From Hawksworthiomyces lignivorus (taxonomy: Eukaryota > Ascomycota > Sordariomycetes > Ophiostomatales > Ophiostomataceae), in NCBI GenBank assembly GCA_002917075.1, contig NTMA01000058.1:186001-250000 (forward strand): a stretch of DNA of 64,000 nucleotides, in the 5' to 3' direction. The notes below the pieces were generated by a model. The model made no database searches, had not been told where the DNA came from, and was given only the letters and a program-made list of their open reading frames with translations. Position 1 is the stretch's first letter. Every line of letters begins with the position of its first letter. The position numbers were made by a program, and so were the translations under genes. Positions 10,457 through 22,500 of the stretch are shown piece after piece.

Positions 10457-13089
10457 CTATCTTTGACCCGGTGGTTGGGGTGGCCCCGGGTGTTGAGGTT
10501 GTCCCGGGTGCTGGGGCTGCCCCGGGTGTTGGGGCGGCCGCGGCGGTTGCATCATATTGACATAACGCATGGGCACTGGCCCAGGAGGTTGCCGAAGTTG
10601 TTGTGTCTGGAACTGCATCTGCGATGGGTGCTGCTGGAGCGCATATGGATAGGAGTATTGCTGCTGTTGGTGCGGGGCCACCATAGCGGCTTGAGATCTT
10701 GCACCAGCCGGTGTCTCGCTCTTTATTTCTTTGTATTGTGTGGCTTGTCGAGCCGACAATTCCTCTAGCACACTGCGGCTGATCGTTGTAAATCCCGTTG
10801 CGAGGCGCTCGGCGTCTTCCCATCTTGCACCGAATGCGTTGAGAGTCCAGCTGACACGATTCAAACATGTTATAGCGCGGTCAATGTTGGTACCTGTGGC
10901 GGGTTCCACAAGTGAAGAAGCCGGATAGGCATTGCCTTTTGAGTCGGTAGACTTGGTACCGTTCTTATTGTTGGATAGTGCTGACGGCGGTAGAGTCTGT
11001 CTAGCCGGCATCGGCGGTGGAGGGGCTTCTCCGGGCAGAGCTAGAGGCACGGGCACCGAACCACCACCAGCTAAGATGGCGTCAGCCGCGGTGGTATCGC
11101 GCAGCACTGCCATGAATTGGCTGCCCATGAAGAAAACTCGTAATGCGTCGTGGTAGGTCAGCCATACGGGGCTGATGGCGCCCTGTGCGAGTGCCATAAT
11201 CCGGTCCACATATGCAATGACATGTTCAAATATCAACATACGCCCGTAGGCCGTCATCAAAGGAGCCCTGGGGCTTGGTGCGATACAGTAGACATAGCTG
11301 TACTGAAGCTCGACGTCAAACATTTCGCGGATACCCAATGGTGCAGTGTTAGGCAGCGCATCGCTCCATTCGCGCATGTCGGCACACATCTGCCAGATAA
11401 AAGATGCTGGATCGTTCAGAGGTTCGGACAGATCAGCTTGGTACAGGGCCTGGTACCAGTGAGACTGAGCGCGCCGCAGCTGGAAGAGAAGGAGAGCAGG
11501 GTTGGCAGATGGTATAGAGGATGGGGACACAGGCGACTGAACCAAACCGGGTGAGCGCGGCGGGTGTAGTCCTTGTATATTTTGCGCGGCAGTCTGCTGT
11601 GGCAGGGCTTGAATAACGCCTATCATCGATGGGAATGCAACGTTGATGGCGTCGTCTGTGAACGAGAATGCACGCGCATGGACCATGCTGATTGCTCTAT
11701 GGTGGATGGATTGGTTAGATATACAGGATGTGAAACTACGCCCAGGGCACACTTACCGATCGAGCGCGTAGGCGCAATAAAAGGTACGTCGCCGCGCATC
11801 TAATGCGGCCGCGTCTATGTTCTGGGACTGTGGAGGGTCCTGGTGGAAACCTTGGTCGACAACGGCGCGGCACGTAAACCCAATGAGATGCCAGCTATCG
11901 AAATGAGCCGGGTCGAGCATAGAATAGAGGGTTAGCAAGAGCAGGGATTGGATCTGCGTGGCATGGCCCGGTGCAAGGGCACGATCAGCATAAGGCATGG
12001 CGTGAGTAGCGAACTCGACTCCGTTGGTGTAGAAAGCATCTTGCTTGCTCCGGCTTTGAGCAGACGAGCCAATTGCAAGCACCATATAGAGCATCCAATA
12101 GTCTGAGCTTCGTAGGTTCAGTCTTGTCGGAGGTGCTTGGTTTTGGCCAGGCTGTTGTTGAGTGGGTTGGTATAGCTCCTCAAGAAGGGCAAGAAGAGCT
12201 GTTTCGGAAAAGAAAGGGAAAAGGATATGGATGTGCGTCACGTAGTACTGTACGATGGCATAAGACGCTTGCCGCGAAGGAAGCTTCGCAGCCGTCATGG
12301 TTGGCTCGGGAAGTGGATCGTTGCCAGCAGCAGCCAGAACAAGGCGCGCAAATGTCATGTTGTTAACCGACGGCTCGAAGTCACGAGTAGTAGCGTTGAC
12401 GGATCTTGGCGAGGTCAGCTTCCGGAAGACAACTAGGTGAGGGCAGAGAAGGGCCATACAGGTAGCCAAAGTCAGAGACGAGGGAATTGACGTCTGAGTT
12501 TTCACGCTTCCGGGCAGCCTTTCGGTGTATGGCTGCACGAATGGCCGCAAGAGAATCTTTGCGGTCAGAGCTGGTCGCAGAGAGAAAGTTTATCTCCCCA
12601 TCATAGTGAAGAGCCACGGAGGCTTTTCGAGACCGGGCGTAAGAGAGCCGCCGCTCTAGCTTTTCAACTCGCAGCTCGAGGGCCGCCACATAGCTGCTAA
12701 CAGTTAGCAGTCACAGATCGTGACCGAAGCAGAGTGCAGGAGCATCGTACCTTCGCTCCTTGCCGCGCGCAAACTGATCGTTGGCAGCGGAGCATTCACT
12801 CTCTCTTCCGGCCTTCTCACAAGCCGTGCATGCTGGCAGCTTGCCATCGCACTAGAAATAGGTCAGATAAGAGAAGGACACCTGATTTACCAATGGAGGC
12901 ATACTTTAACTTTTGCAGCGCGGCCTAGGGAGGAAGACGGCGAATTAGCAATTGGCCACAGGACGGAGCACTCAGATCAAGAGATCCAGTGTTCAAGCGT
13001 AGATCGGCCTTGGACTTACACCGCGAGCAAGCAGAGACTGGCCGCGAAACCCGCAAGAGCGGGTTATCTGAGAAGCTCGAGCGAGGCAT
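10457..13089 (-). CDS. Zn2Cys6 transcription factor with Fungal_trans domain and a 20-nt microexon
   Basis: Predicted nuclear regulator of 771 residues in six exons: 13089-13020, 12924-12905, 12851-12751, 12696-12460, 12404-11757 and 11696-10457. The zinc cluster (about residues 21-50) is spread over three exons: exon 1 ends with CSR plus one base, the 20-nt exon 2 supplies the rest of CRAAKVK, and exon 3 begins CDGKLPACTACEK. Together they give C-x2-C-x6-C-x6-C-x2-C-x8-C. A RGKERSSYVAALELRVEKLE coiled-coil linker follows, then a Fungal_trans-type (PF04082) middle region, with SVNATTRDF and YALDRAISMVHARAFSF spanning two further junctions. All junction phases agree and introns are 53-95 nt. 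The C-terminus is rich in Gln and Pro and ends in short GQPQHPG repeats. It is divergent from the factor at 15399. The target is unknown. Confidence 0.87.
10461..10541 (-). repeat. Short tandem repeat encoding Pro/Gln/Gly C-terminus
   Basis: Imperfect tandem units of about 18-21 bp (core CCCGGGTGTTG and variants on the plus strand) encode the GQPQHPG repeats that end the transcription factor. Confidence 0.65.
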
Positions 13090-15398
13090 CGAGAGGGGCG
13101 TGAGAGAAGACTATGGAACAACGCAGACTTGTCGCAGATAGCCGATGCGGCTCAGCGCCCACAACCGTGTGCGTGGCCGACTTTGTTTAGCACTTTTGCT
13201 TAGACCGCAGCCCTCGAGAGCTATGACCGCAGAGGCGACGCCGCTGCTCACCAGACGAGATGGCAACGCAAATGCCGATACAAATCGAGAGACCTCCGCC
13301 CGTCAGAAGCTCTGCCAGCTGCTGGGCTGCCCGCTCAATCTGAGCTGCTGAAGTTTGATCCTAAACCCCCCCACGCACTACTAATTGTAGTGGAGATAAA
13401 TGGCTAGTGAAGCAGAGACAGGAAGGGACGCCTGGTCCCTTGCTGTGTCTATGGTTATTCGATCAGTCAGCAAGAGTATCTCGGTCGCTGGATTTATCTG
13501 AGAGATGGTTCCGCAGCGACTTGGTTGTGTTGTGTCTGACGCCGCTTGGTTTGTCGTTTTGCCAAGTGGAGATGGAAATCAGAAGACCGTTTCTTGGGGC
13601 CGCGGCGAGGAAAGGCCCTTTGCATTTAGCGACTAATAGCTGTTAGCTTCTTCCGCCGGTTTGCGCTGGAAGCGGGGCAAAGCATGTCCCTGTCTCATAT
13701 TGAATGCAACAAAAAGATGGTTAAGAAAAAGAGCAGATATGCATGTAGTGAGTCAGCCCTGTCAGCAAGCAGCCTCAGCGGGTTGGCCTCAGCAGGCTCA
13801 AAAGTAAGCAGTGGCAGGCACACGGGAAATTTTGCGGCGGACAGGGAACGGGGACCCTGAACAGCCTGCCGCGTTACAGCAGCAGCAGAAGCAGCCGAAG
13901 CAGCAGTAGCAGCCGAAGCAGCCAAAGTAGCCACAGAGCAATTACGGAGAACATGCAGTGATAGCAAAGCCCATGCCAAGCTTTTTCTCATCGCAATCGC
14001 GTGATTGGGCCGCGCGTGTGGCTTCTGAGCTTGTAGCTGTTTTAGGGTCCATGTTTTCTTTCTGGATCTTGCAGTCGTTCTTACTTCTTTCGTCTTTCGT
14101 TTCGTCCTTTTGTTCTTTCGTCCTTTCCCTTTTCAGCGCGGGGCTTGCTTTTGCTTCTCGCCACTGTAATAGACCTGCGATACAAGCGTGCAGGTACAAG
14201 TACGATAGGAGCCCCATCTCGGCAAGAGCTCTGCATATCCACGCGTGTGCCAGTCTCGCACATGCTGAGCACGACTGGGAATCCGTTCCTTCTGTTGATG
14301 GCACAAATCGCCACCCCCCTAACTAGCATGGGTGGGCTATTTGATCCCCCACCTTCCCATATTTTTACGGCGGTTTCTTTTTTGGTATGCTTTGTCGCGG
14401 TGTCTCCTGTGGGCTGTGACTGGCTTTCGGTCCACTCGCGCCTTCTTTGTCTTCCGTGTGGACAGCATGCCCTTCTCTTCCCTTTTCAGACTGCGCGGCC
14501 TTAACTGTGCCGATTAGGTGCGAAAGGGGGAAGGCACCCCTCTTTTGCGTTTCTCTCTCTCTGTCGCTCTGGCTTAGCTATTATTCCCGTCCCCCACCAC
14601 TCTGGCGACCCGCCTTCAATGCGCCCTGCCCGAATCCACCTAAGCATACTTACTCCGTAATAGTGAGATTAAGCCTAGAGTGCTAGTTATATGTATGTAA
14701 GCGAGTTTATTGGAACGGAATGCATCTGCTGCAGCGAGCAAATAAGAGTCCCGGCGGCACTGGGCCTTCGTTTGATACGATCTCATTCGGCCGGAGAACG
14801 ACCACACAATCCAACGGAGGCGTACAACTTTGCACTCTGCAGAGATAGCGAGCGCGACAGTGGTCAGTCTCAAACATCTGTGGCTCAATATTGCACCGGC
14901 AAACCGTATCCCTGGCTGTCATCATTGATTGGAATCGATATGAGGCGACAGTCTCCCACAGTCTCATTTCCGACGACGAGCTGACGAAACAACCATATTG
15001 ATACTATACCTCCAGCTGGTGGAAGCCGCGCGTGACAGCTGAAGACGCGACTCGTCAACCCAGACTGCACAGCGCCCAGCGTATCACTAGTTTTTTTTCT
15101 GCCACAGCTGCTACGTCCCCTCACCGACAAGTCTTTCTCAACCGCAGCGCCCTGACTTTTCGCAAGACAAGAGGGAAAAAGTCGGACGGGTAGATTGGCT
15201 ATATGTGGGCTTGTCCAGCGCATAGACGTCCGTAGCTGCACCTGTCGAGACTTTTGCATCGCATTCTCGTCGTCACTGTTTCTGCCGCCGCTATTGCTGC
15301 CTTTGTCGTTGTCGCCATCGCTGCCACCTGCAAGGGGGGCCGCGTGAAAAAGCCGAGAAGCAGATACCGGCAGCTAGCTACAGCCAGGAGGAGTGGAA
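13090..15398. other. Divergent promoter region between two transcription factor genes
   Basis: About 2.3 kb separating two head-to-head Zn2Cys6 genes. The open frames here lack domains and consistent splice sites. A polypyrimidine-rich part lies near 14060-14130. A (GCA/GCC)-rich stretch around 13870-13930 is low complexity. I see no supported gene; long upstream regulatory and leader sequence is the simplest reading. Confidence 0.5.
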
Positions 15399-18300
15399 AT
15401 GAATGCGTCAGACATCTTTCGACAGGGCTTTGTCCCCGGCTTGGCCCGGCCGCCGCAGCAGTTCTATCAGCCGCCGCCCCAGTCTGGACCGCCTCAGAGC
15501 CGCGACAGCGATCACGAGGCGCCGAATCGCATTGCGCACACGCTCACGGCGTGCTGCCGGTGTCGGCAGGTACGCACGGTCTTCTTCTGCAGTTGCCTCC
15601 TCTCTCCGTGTGCAAGCTAACTAGGCCCCGCAAGCGAAAAACGCGATGCGATCCAACCCTGCCCCGCTGCCTGCCCTGCGAGCGCTCCGGCTCTGTCTGC
15701 GAGTACTACGACAGCACGAAGGGACGCAAGATCAGCCGCTTTTATGTCGTCAAGCTGCAGGAGAAGGTGCGCCAGCTCGAGGCCGAGCTGGCTCAGTTCA
15801 CCGAGGAAGATCTTCCTGAAGACACAGAAGACATGATCCGCCCGGGTGGCCTCGTGCGGCTCAGCGAGAGCGACGAAACACCGCGCTATCTCGGCCCGAG
15901 CAGCGGTATCGCCATGACCCGGCTGCTGATGGAAGAAGCGAAGCGGTATACCGAGTCCAAGCGCGTCTCCGAGCTTATACCCGAGCTCAACGCTCGCCGC
16001 ATTGCTCGCCTAAATCGCATGCAGAGCTTAGCCGGTCTCAGCGGCGGTTCTGGCCGAGCGAGTTCGAGTGCTTCCAGCCTCCGGAAGAAGAGTTACCCAA
16101 TGATCAGCGCAGTTCCAGCTCAGAGTCTCCCTTCGAGGCCCATTGTTGACAAGCTGGTTGCGGTGTTCAACTCGAAGGGTATACCTGCTCCTTTCTCACA
16201 TCTTCTTTGACTCTGTATGCATCCTGTGTCTAACTTTTTTTGCCGCAGGTCAAATCTTCTTGCCAGTGCTGCATGAGCCAACTTTTGATAAGCACCTCAA
16301 CGAGGTGTTTGAAGGGAATACCGATCCCTACAAAAACTTCACTGTGCGCATGGTCATGGCCATCAGCCTCCAAAAACTCGAAACACAGTATGCAGGTCTG
16401 GCCGACAGCTACTACCTTGCCGCCATGGAATATTTTGAAGACGTTATCCGACCGAAAGACCTCCGAACCTTGCAGTGCCTTGCCCTCATTGGGCAGTATT
16501 CATTGTTGACGCCAACACGTGTCAATGTCTACCATATTGTTGGTCTAGGTACGCGAATCTGCCAGCAGCTGGCCATTGCCGACGAAAAAACGATCAGCAG
16601 TGGCTTCCAGGTCGATCCCTTGACACTTGATATGCGCCGCCGCCTAAGCTGGATTATCGCAACCATGGAGCTCGGCCTCGCTCATACCATGGGCCGACCT
16701 AATGGTCTGTCCAAGGGAAACGACATTCTTGACGTCAGGTTTTTTGCCGAAGTCGACGATGAGTACATCACTGAAAATGGCATCCTCTCTGGACCACCCT
16801 CTGAGAAAAAACGTGTCGCTATTCATTTTTGCAAAATGCGCATATGCCAGGCCGAAATCCGCCGCATCCTCTATGAAAAGAAACGACCGGAGCCGCGCAG
16901 TGAAGACCACCCGTGGTTTACCGAGATGGAAAAGAAAATCCAGCACTGGCTTGACTCCGCACCCGAGCAGCCAACGTGGTGCAGGCCTTGGTGAGTCGCA
17001 CTTTGCGAGACGTAAAAAGGGCAACTCATCCGTCGCGGGTTTTCTTGTCTCTGATCTAATACCCTTTCTATTCTCATAGGTTCACCGGGCGCTATCATGC
17101 TATGATCGTCTCCCTGTACCGGCCTTCTCCACAGGTTCCCAAACCAACAGCGGCTGCTGCGTTGAGGTGCTACCAGTCTTCTGCCTTCGTAACCAATCTC
17201 AGCAGCCAGCAAGTTAGGAAAGGCGCCATCGATATCACCTGGGTTTTCCTGCTCACGATTTATATGTCACTCAACACCATTCTTTGGTCTGTTTCATACC
17301 CAGAAGTCCGCAAGGAGCATCCTCGCGAAGAGATCGAGGAACTCGTCAATACGTCTCTGGATATTGTCGACCAGTGCTCTGAGAGGTGGCCCGGGGCATC
17401 TGCCGCCTCGCAGCTATATGCTATATTTGCCAAGGCATGCATGCAGAGCTATGATGCTAAAGAAGAACAACCAACTCCCCCCCAATTTTTTCCGACTCAG
17501 TATGGGCCGGCTGACGGCGCTTATCGCACAGCGCCGTCTTCTCAAGTCGACCCCAACTCGCCATCCGCTTCAGAGGCGTCGTCAATGCCGACGACAGTCT
17601 CAGCTAATTCCTCCAAGACGACCCAAGGACAACCACAGGAAAATCAGCAAGCGCCGATATTTAACACACCTCAGTTCGGTTACGTGTTTAACACGCCAGA
17701 ACAAGTGGCGCCTGCCTCATACGGCTACGACGATCCAGGACCAGCATTTAATCAGCCACAATTCCGATCCGGTTCTATCTTCCTCAATCCTGCTTCAACG
17801 GAACCGATGGGCCGGCGATTCTCCTACTTCCCACCAGAAGCTCCCCCAGCAGTGAGCAATGGGGATGCTTCCATAAAGGAGGAAGATACGCCTCCGGGGA
17901 CGTCATTGCCAACTACGTATGCGAGCAATATAATATCCATATCCCCATCCTTGGCTACGTCTCCTGATGTGTATGCTACGCCGCCGGGAACCAACAATCT
18001 GAGCATCTTGTCTCCTTCCACCACAATACAAAGCACGCCCTCTGCAACACCAACACCCACCGTTCGCCACGTCAGTCCCATGCCCGTCGGCTTAGGAGTC
18101 GACCAAGGCATGATGTTTCCCCCGCCGGTTAAGTTCGAGACTCCCCAAACTCCACAGACCCAACCGGGACGGGTGGTGCAGAGGCCAATTCCTCCACAGA
18201 ACATCCCTGTCCCGGCGACACCGTCCATGCAGCGCGGTCCGCAGACGTTTGTCGTACCGCAGGCTCCTCCTCCGATGCCCCACCAGACACCGCCGCAGCC

Positions 18301-18865
18301 CGCTCCCGCTCAGCGACCGCTGCCCACGCCACCGCAGCGACAGTCGATGTCGGCAGCAATGACCGACTGGTTCTCGCCGCAGCCGCCATACATCGCCCCA
18401 TATGGATACAACGACTTTGGAGACAGTACTGCTAGTTATTTGACGGACCCCTCGGCCACATTCTCCGGCTACGGACTCGGCGGCTTCGGCGGATTGAACT
18501 CCCTAGGACAGCTGAACGGAGTGCCGGGACAGGGAGTCGCTGGCCTCGGCCTCGTACCGGGCCCTGGTATGGCCAACTATGGCGACCCAAACAGCAACGG
18601 CTATGGCGGCGTTGAAGGCGCAGGCACTGTGGCTGACCCATTCGGCTTCCCAGGCAATGGGCGAGCAGACCCGCAGCGTCAGGGAAGCCTATCGCAGGAG
18701 CAGCAGATGGAGCTGATGGGCGTTCTAGAGACGGAGGGCATGGGCGACATCGACACATTCTTGAACATGGGCATCGGGCTGGGCGGCATGGATACCGGCC
18801 CAGGCACGGGTGCGGCCACTGGTGCAGGTCCAGTTGCTTGCGGGACCGCGACCAACTGGCGATGA
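15399..18865 (+). CDS. Zn2Cys6 transcription factor with long Pro/Gln/Gly-rich C-terminus
   Basis: Predicted nuclear regulator of 1080 residues. Exons are 15399-15569, 15635-16178, 16249-16990 and 17080-18865 (introns 65, 70 and 89 nt). The first intron interrupts the zinc cluster; using the CAAG acceptor at 15634 restores CCRCRQRKTRCDPTLPRC and LPCERSGSVC with canonical spacing. It is followed by the linker KGRKISRFYVVKLQEKVRQL, a coiled coil suited to dimerisation. A Fungal_trans-type domain (about residues 230-550) contains QIFLPVLHEPTFDKHL and the MRRRLSWIIATMELGLAHTM region. The last 450 residues are low complexity, rich in Pro, Gln, Thr and then Gly, with the look of an activation domain. 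The GTG upstream of the chosen ATG is not used. The gene is divergent from the factor at 13089. Confidence 0.87.
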
Positions 18866-19595
18866 TGGAAGAAGAGAAAGAAAGGGTGAATTTATGTCTT
18901 GCGGCACTGTTTTTGTTTTGGCTGCAACGAATGTGCAAAAACTGCATGTTCTACGAATAGCAAAGTACGACGGTTTTAGATAGCTCTGATGTTTCTACTT
19001 TTCTGGGATATCCTTGCATCAGATTTTTGAACGTTTCAATTTTTTTGCCAATTTTGCTACTATATAAGGACAAGGCTGGCTTATGCTTAAGAACTGTGAA
19101 GAAAACCAGGTAAAGATGATATAACAAATGAGCGTACATTAACAGAGAGAGTAGCCAGAGAGAGCATGAGAGAAAAAAAGTGGCTAAAACAAGAAAGAAG
19201 AAATAAGAACGGCTCAAAGCAGGTAGACAAGGAGGGAATTGAAGAAAAAAACAAGAATAAATAAGACGCAGAAGACACAGCAAATCAGGGCTTGGGCCGT
19301 GAGAGTATTAACAAAGGAGATACGTCAAATAAGGGCAAAGCAGATATATCCGAAGCAGGCCAAACCGTAGCCGCTGACATTTTTTTTGGTTCCGAAATAA
19401 AACAGATGATGATATAAAATAAAGGAGAGAAATAAAGCCAAGAAGAGAGGAACGGGAAAGGAGCGAGGGAAAAAAGTATGTAGAAAACAAGAGGCGAAGA
19501 ACCCAGGGCCCAAGGACGATACGGAGAATGTGCCCCGAGGGTCGGTCCCCCTCCTCTCTTCAAAGTTGGCTTCTTGGCTAGCCATAGACAGTCTC
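18866..19595. other. Intergenic region between convergent genes
   Basis: A 730-base spacer, A-rich and purine-rich on the plus strand (for example 19130-19260), holding two 3' ends. No gene is supported. Confidence 0.6.
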
Positions 19596-22500
19596 TCAGC
19601 CGGTGACGCGGCGCACCCACAGCGTGGTAGGCTCGTACTCGGCGTTGCGGTCGAGGCGCTTGTAGGCGCGGTGCAGCTTGAGGCCGATCTCGTACTCCTC
19701 GCGGCGGATCTCGGAGAGCTCGGCGCGCAGGCCCTCGACCTTGCGCTTCTCGATGTCGCGCTTGTGCAGCACGTCGGGGGCGGCCAGCAAGTTGTCGGTG
19801 GGCATGAGCTCGGTCATCTGCTTGATGCTGCGGTCGATGTTGATGCGGCGCTGGGCCAGGCCGGCCAGCTGCGCGTTGAGCATGGCCACGCGGTCTTTGG
19901 CCGACGACTCGGGCGGCGCAGGCGGCAGCGTCTTGTGCACGGAGCCGGCGACCGACACGCGCGCCGACGCCGCCGACGACGGGTCGATGCCCATCAGCGC
20001 CTTGCCGCGCAGCGGGTGCTGGTGGTGCGGGTGGTGGTTGTTGTGGTGGTGCAGGCGCGGCTTGCCGGCGTCGTCGCCGCTGCCGCTGCTGCTGGTGCTC
20101 AGATAGCCGTCGCCGCCAGAGCCGGCGACGCCGCCCAGGCTGCCGTCGTCGTCGCGCCGCGAGTGCGGCCGGCTCGTCCAGGTGGTGCCCAGGTTGATGA
20201 CAATGGGCTGGTCGTCGTCGCCCTTGATGGAGTTGGGGCTCGTGTGGCCCATGCGCGGCGGGCGGCGGCGGTCCATGACGTTGTCGGTCGGCAGCAGCAG
20301 GTTCTTGGTGGAGATGGGCGCGGGCTTGCGCGCCCGCGTGGGCGACGAGGACGATGCCGCCGTCGAGGGCGGGGCGTCCGACCACGACGACGACAGCTGC
20401 TGGCGCGTGTGCTCCTGGGCAGCGCTGCCGTCGACGGGCCGCCGCGGCAGGCGGTTAGTGTTCTGGTAGGGCGGGCTCGACCGCAGCGGGTCGGGAATGG
20501 GCGGCATCTCGGGGGCGTCGGCGGGGTTGAACTCGTGCAGGGTGTCGGGCGTGGAGTTGTAGGTGGTGACGCTGAACCGCGACGGCGGCTGCGTCCAGTC
20601 GGACGGCTCGTTTGCGCTGGAAGGCTGGGGGGTGCGCGGTGCCGGCGTCTCGAGGTTGGGGTTGGGCTTGTTGTTGTAGTTGAAGGGGTCGCTCTCGTCG
20701 AAGCTGGCGAGGGCCTGGTGGGAGGCGGGCGCCGCCTTCCTCTTGACCTTGTGCGAGGGATCGCCCGAGAGTGGTGGGCTTGGGTAGCTCTGGGCGCCAG
20801 AGGGCGAGGAGGCAGCATAGGGGGACGAGGGCTGCTGCTGTTTGATGGTCTGCGGTGAGGGTGTCAGTAGTGCTGGGTGCTGTGTGTAGGGGCCCATCAT
20901 CTGGCGAACGGCCGCTGGGCCTAGCGTTTCATCTCTGAGTGGAGGAGGGCTGACAGGGGGGGTCGCCATGCTGGGATGATTGCTTGGGGGCGGTGCAGCA
21001 GACATGGGATTTTTGGTACTTGCATTTGAACTCGGACTTGCGCTTGCTTTTGCATGTGCGCCGTCTGCGAGCCTGGGCAGGGACGCCACGCGCTTGCTGC
21101 TCTTGCGCGGGATGTTGAGAGGCGCCACGTTCTTGTTGTCGTGCACGGGCGCCACCAGCGTCGTCCTGCCGCTCGCGCCATGCCACGCTGGGCGGTTCGA
21201 AGTGAACGCGCCTGCTGCAGGGTCCGTCATGCTCGCTAGGTCCCGCTCGCGCGTCGACGACACGGGAACAGGCAGAGCAGAGGAGGTGCCCGCTGGTGCA
21301 GGAGAAGAGGCGCTGGGCGACCTCGGCGATTTTGGCGGCGCTGGCGGCGGGGCGGCGGCAGCTGCTGCAGGCGCCGCGCTAGGTGCCGCGCTCGCCGCTG
21401 TTCCTCCTGCTGCTGCGTTAGTTGCTGCTGCTACCGCCGCCGATCCTGCTCCCTGCACGGTCCGGCGGAGCCGGCTGGCAAAGCTAGCTATGCCGGAAGC
21501 CGCAGTCGGCTTCGCCTCGTGGGTAGCGACGGAATCTGTCGGGCTTGTCTGCCCGCTAGGTCCTGTACCTAGGCCGCGGGCGTACTCGGCCGGCTTGACC
21601 TGGCCGGGGCGACCCTTTTCGGAGCTCGTCAGCTCGCCCGTCCGCGGATCCCACCGCACTTCGCCGCCCTTGTAGCCCCGCGTGGAGATGGACGAGGCGA
21701 TGGAGTTGGTCCGCTCCTGCATCTGGTTGAGCCGCTCGCGCGACTTGGTCTCGCGCAGCGTCCGGGCGGCAGCGTCCTGGTTCTGCCGCCGCTCGCGGCG
21801 CATCGACGGGATGTTGGTCCGCGACGACGACGGCGGTCGGTTACCGTCGTAAGCCGAGCCGGCAGACTGCGTCGCAGACATGTTGAACGTGGGCACAGAG
21901 CCTTCGACAGGGCTTATGCTGGGTGGTGTTTCGGGTCGATCATGGGGTCTGTGTCCGTGATTAGCGTTTCTGGGCCCTTTTTGTCAGATCATGGTCTGTC
22001 GTCTAACGCATAAGAATGGGCTGTGCAGGCGTTTCCGGATTGGCCTGCCCTAAATGCAATCATATCGACTCACTCAAGTCTTGCTGGCGAGAGCTCGGGA
22101 GAACTCTCCGGAGACACCCCGTCGGCGTTCCTCAGATCTTGGACAGCAGAAAAGTTCTCGTATCGAGGATCTTGATAGTACCGGTCTTGGTGGGAATACT
22201 GCTGCTGCTGGTGTGACTGCTGGTAGGATTGCTGTCCTTGGTCGTATTGGTCGTACCGCTGGTACTGCGGCTGCTGCTGCTGCTGGGAGAGCTGGAAGTT
22301 GGCGTTTACGGGGCTAGGCTGTGAGTACACAGAGGACGGAGGGCGTATAGAGGCACGTTTGGAGTTCCGTGCTGTCTGGTTTTGCGAGGTAGAGGGAGGC
22401 GCGTCGTTTCTGTTGCGGTGGTAGAAATTCGGGTCAGTTGTCGATCAAGGAACACGTCAAACGGACCAAGGAGAGGACGGTAGTATTTGGCCGTTGAAAA

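Noticed and set aside
19530..20858. 442-codon plus-strand ORF opposite the Q-rich protein gene
   Set aside because: Antisense shadow; composition is Arg/Gly/Val-rich with no domain, while the minus strand encodes the conserved coiled coil.
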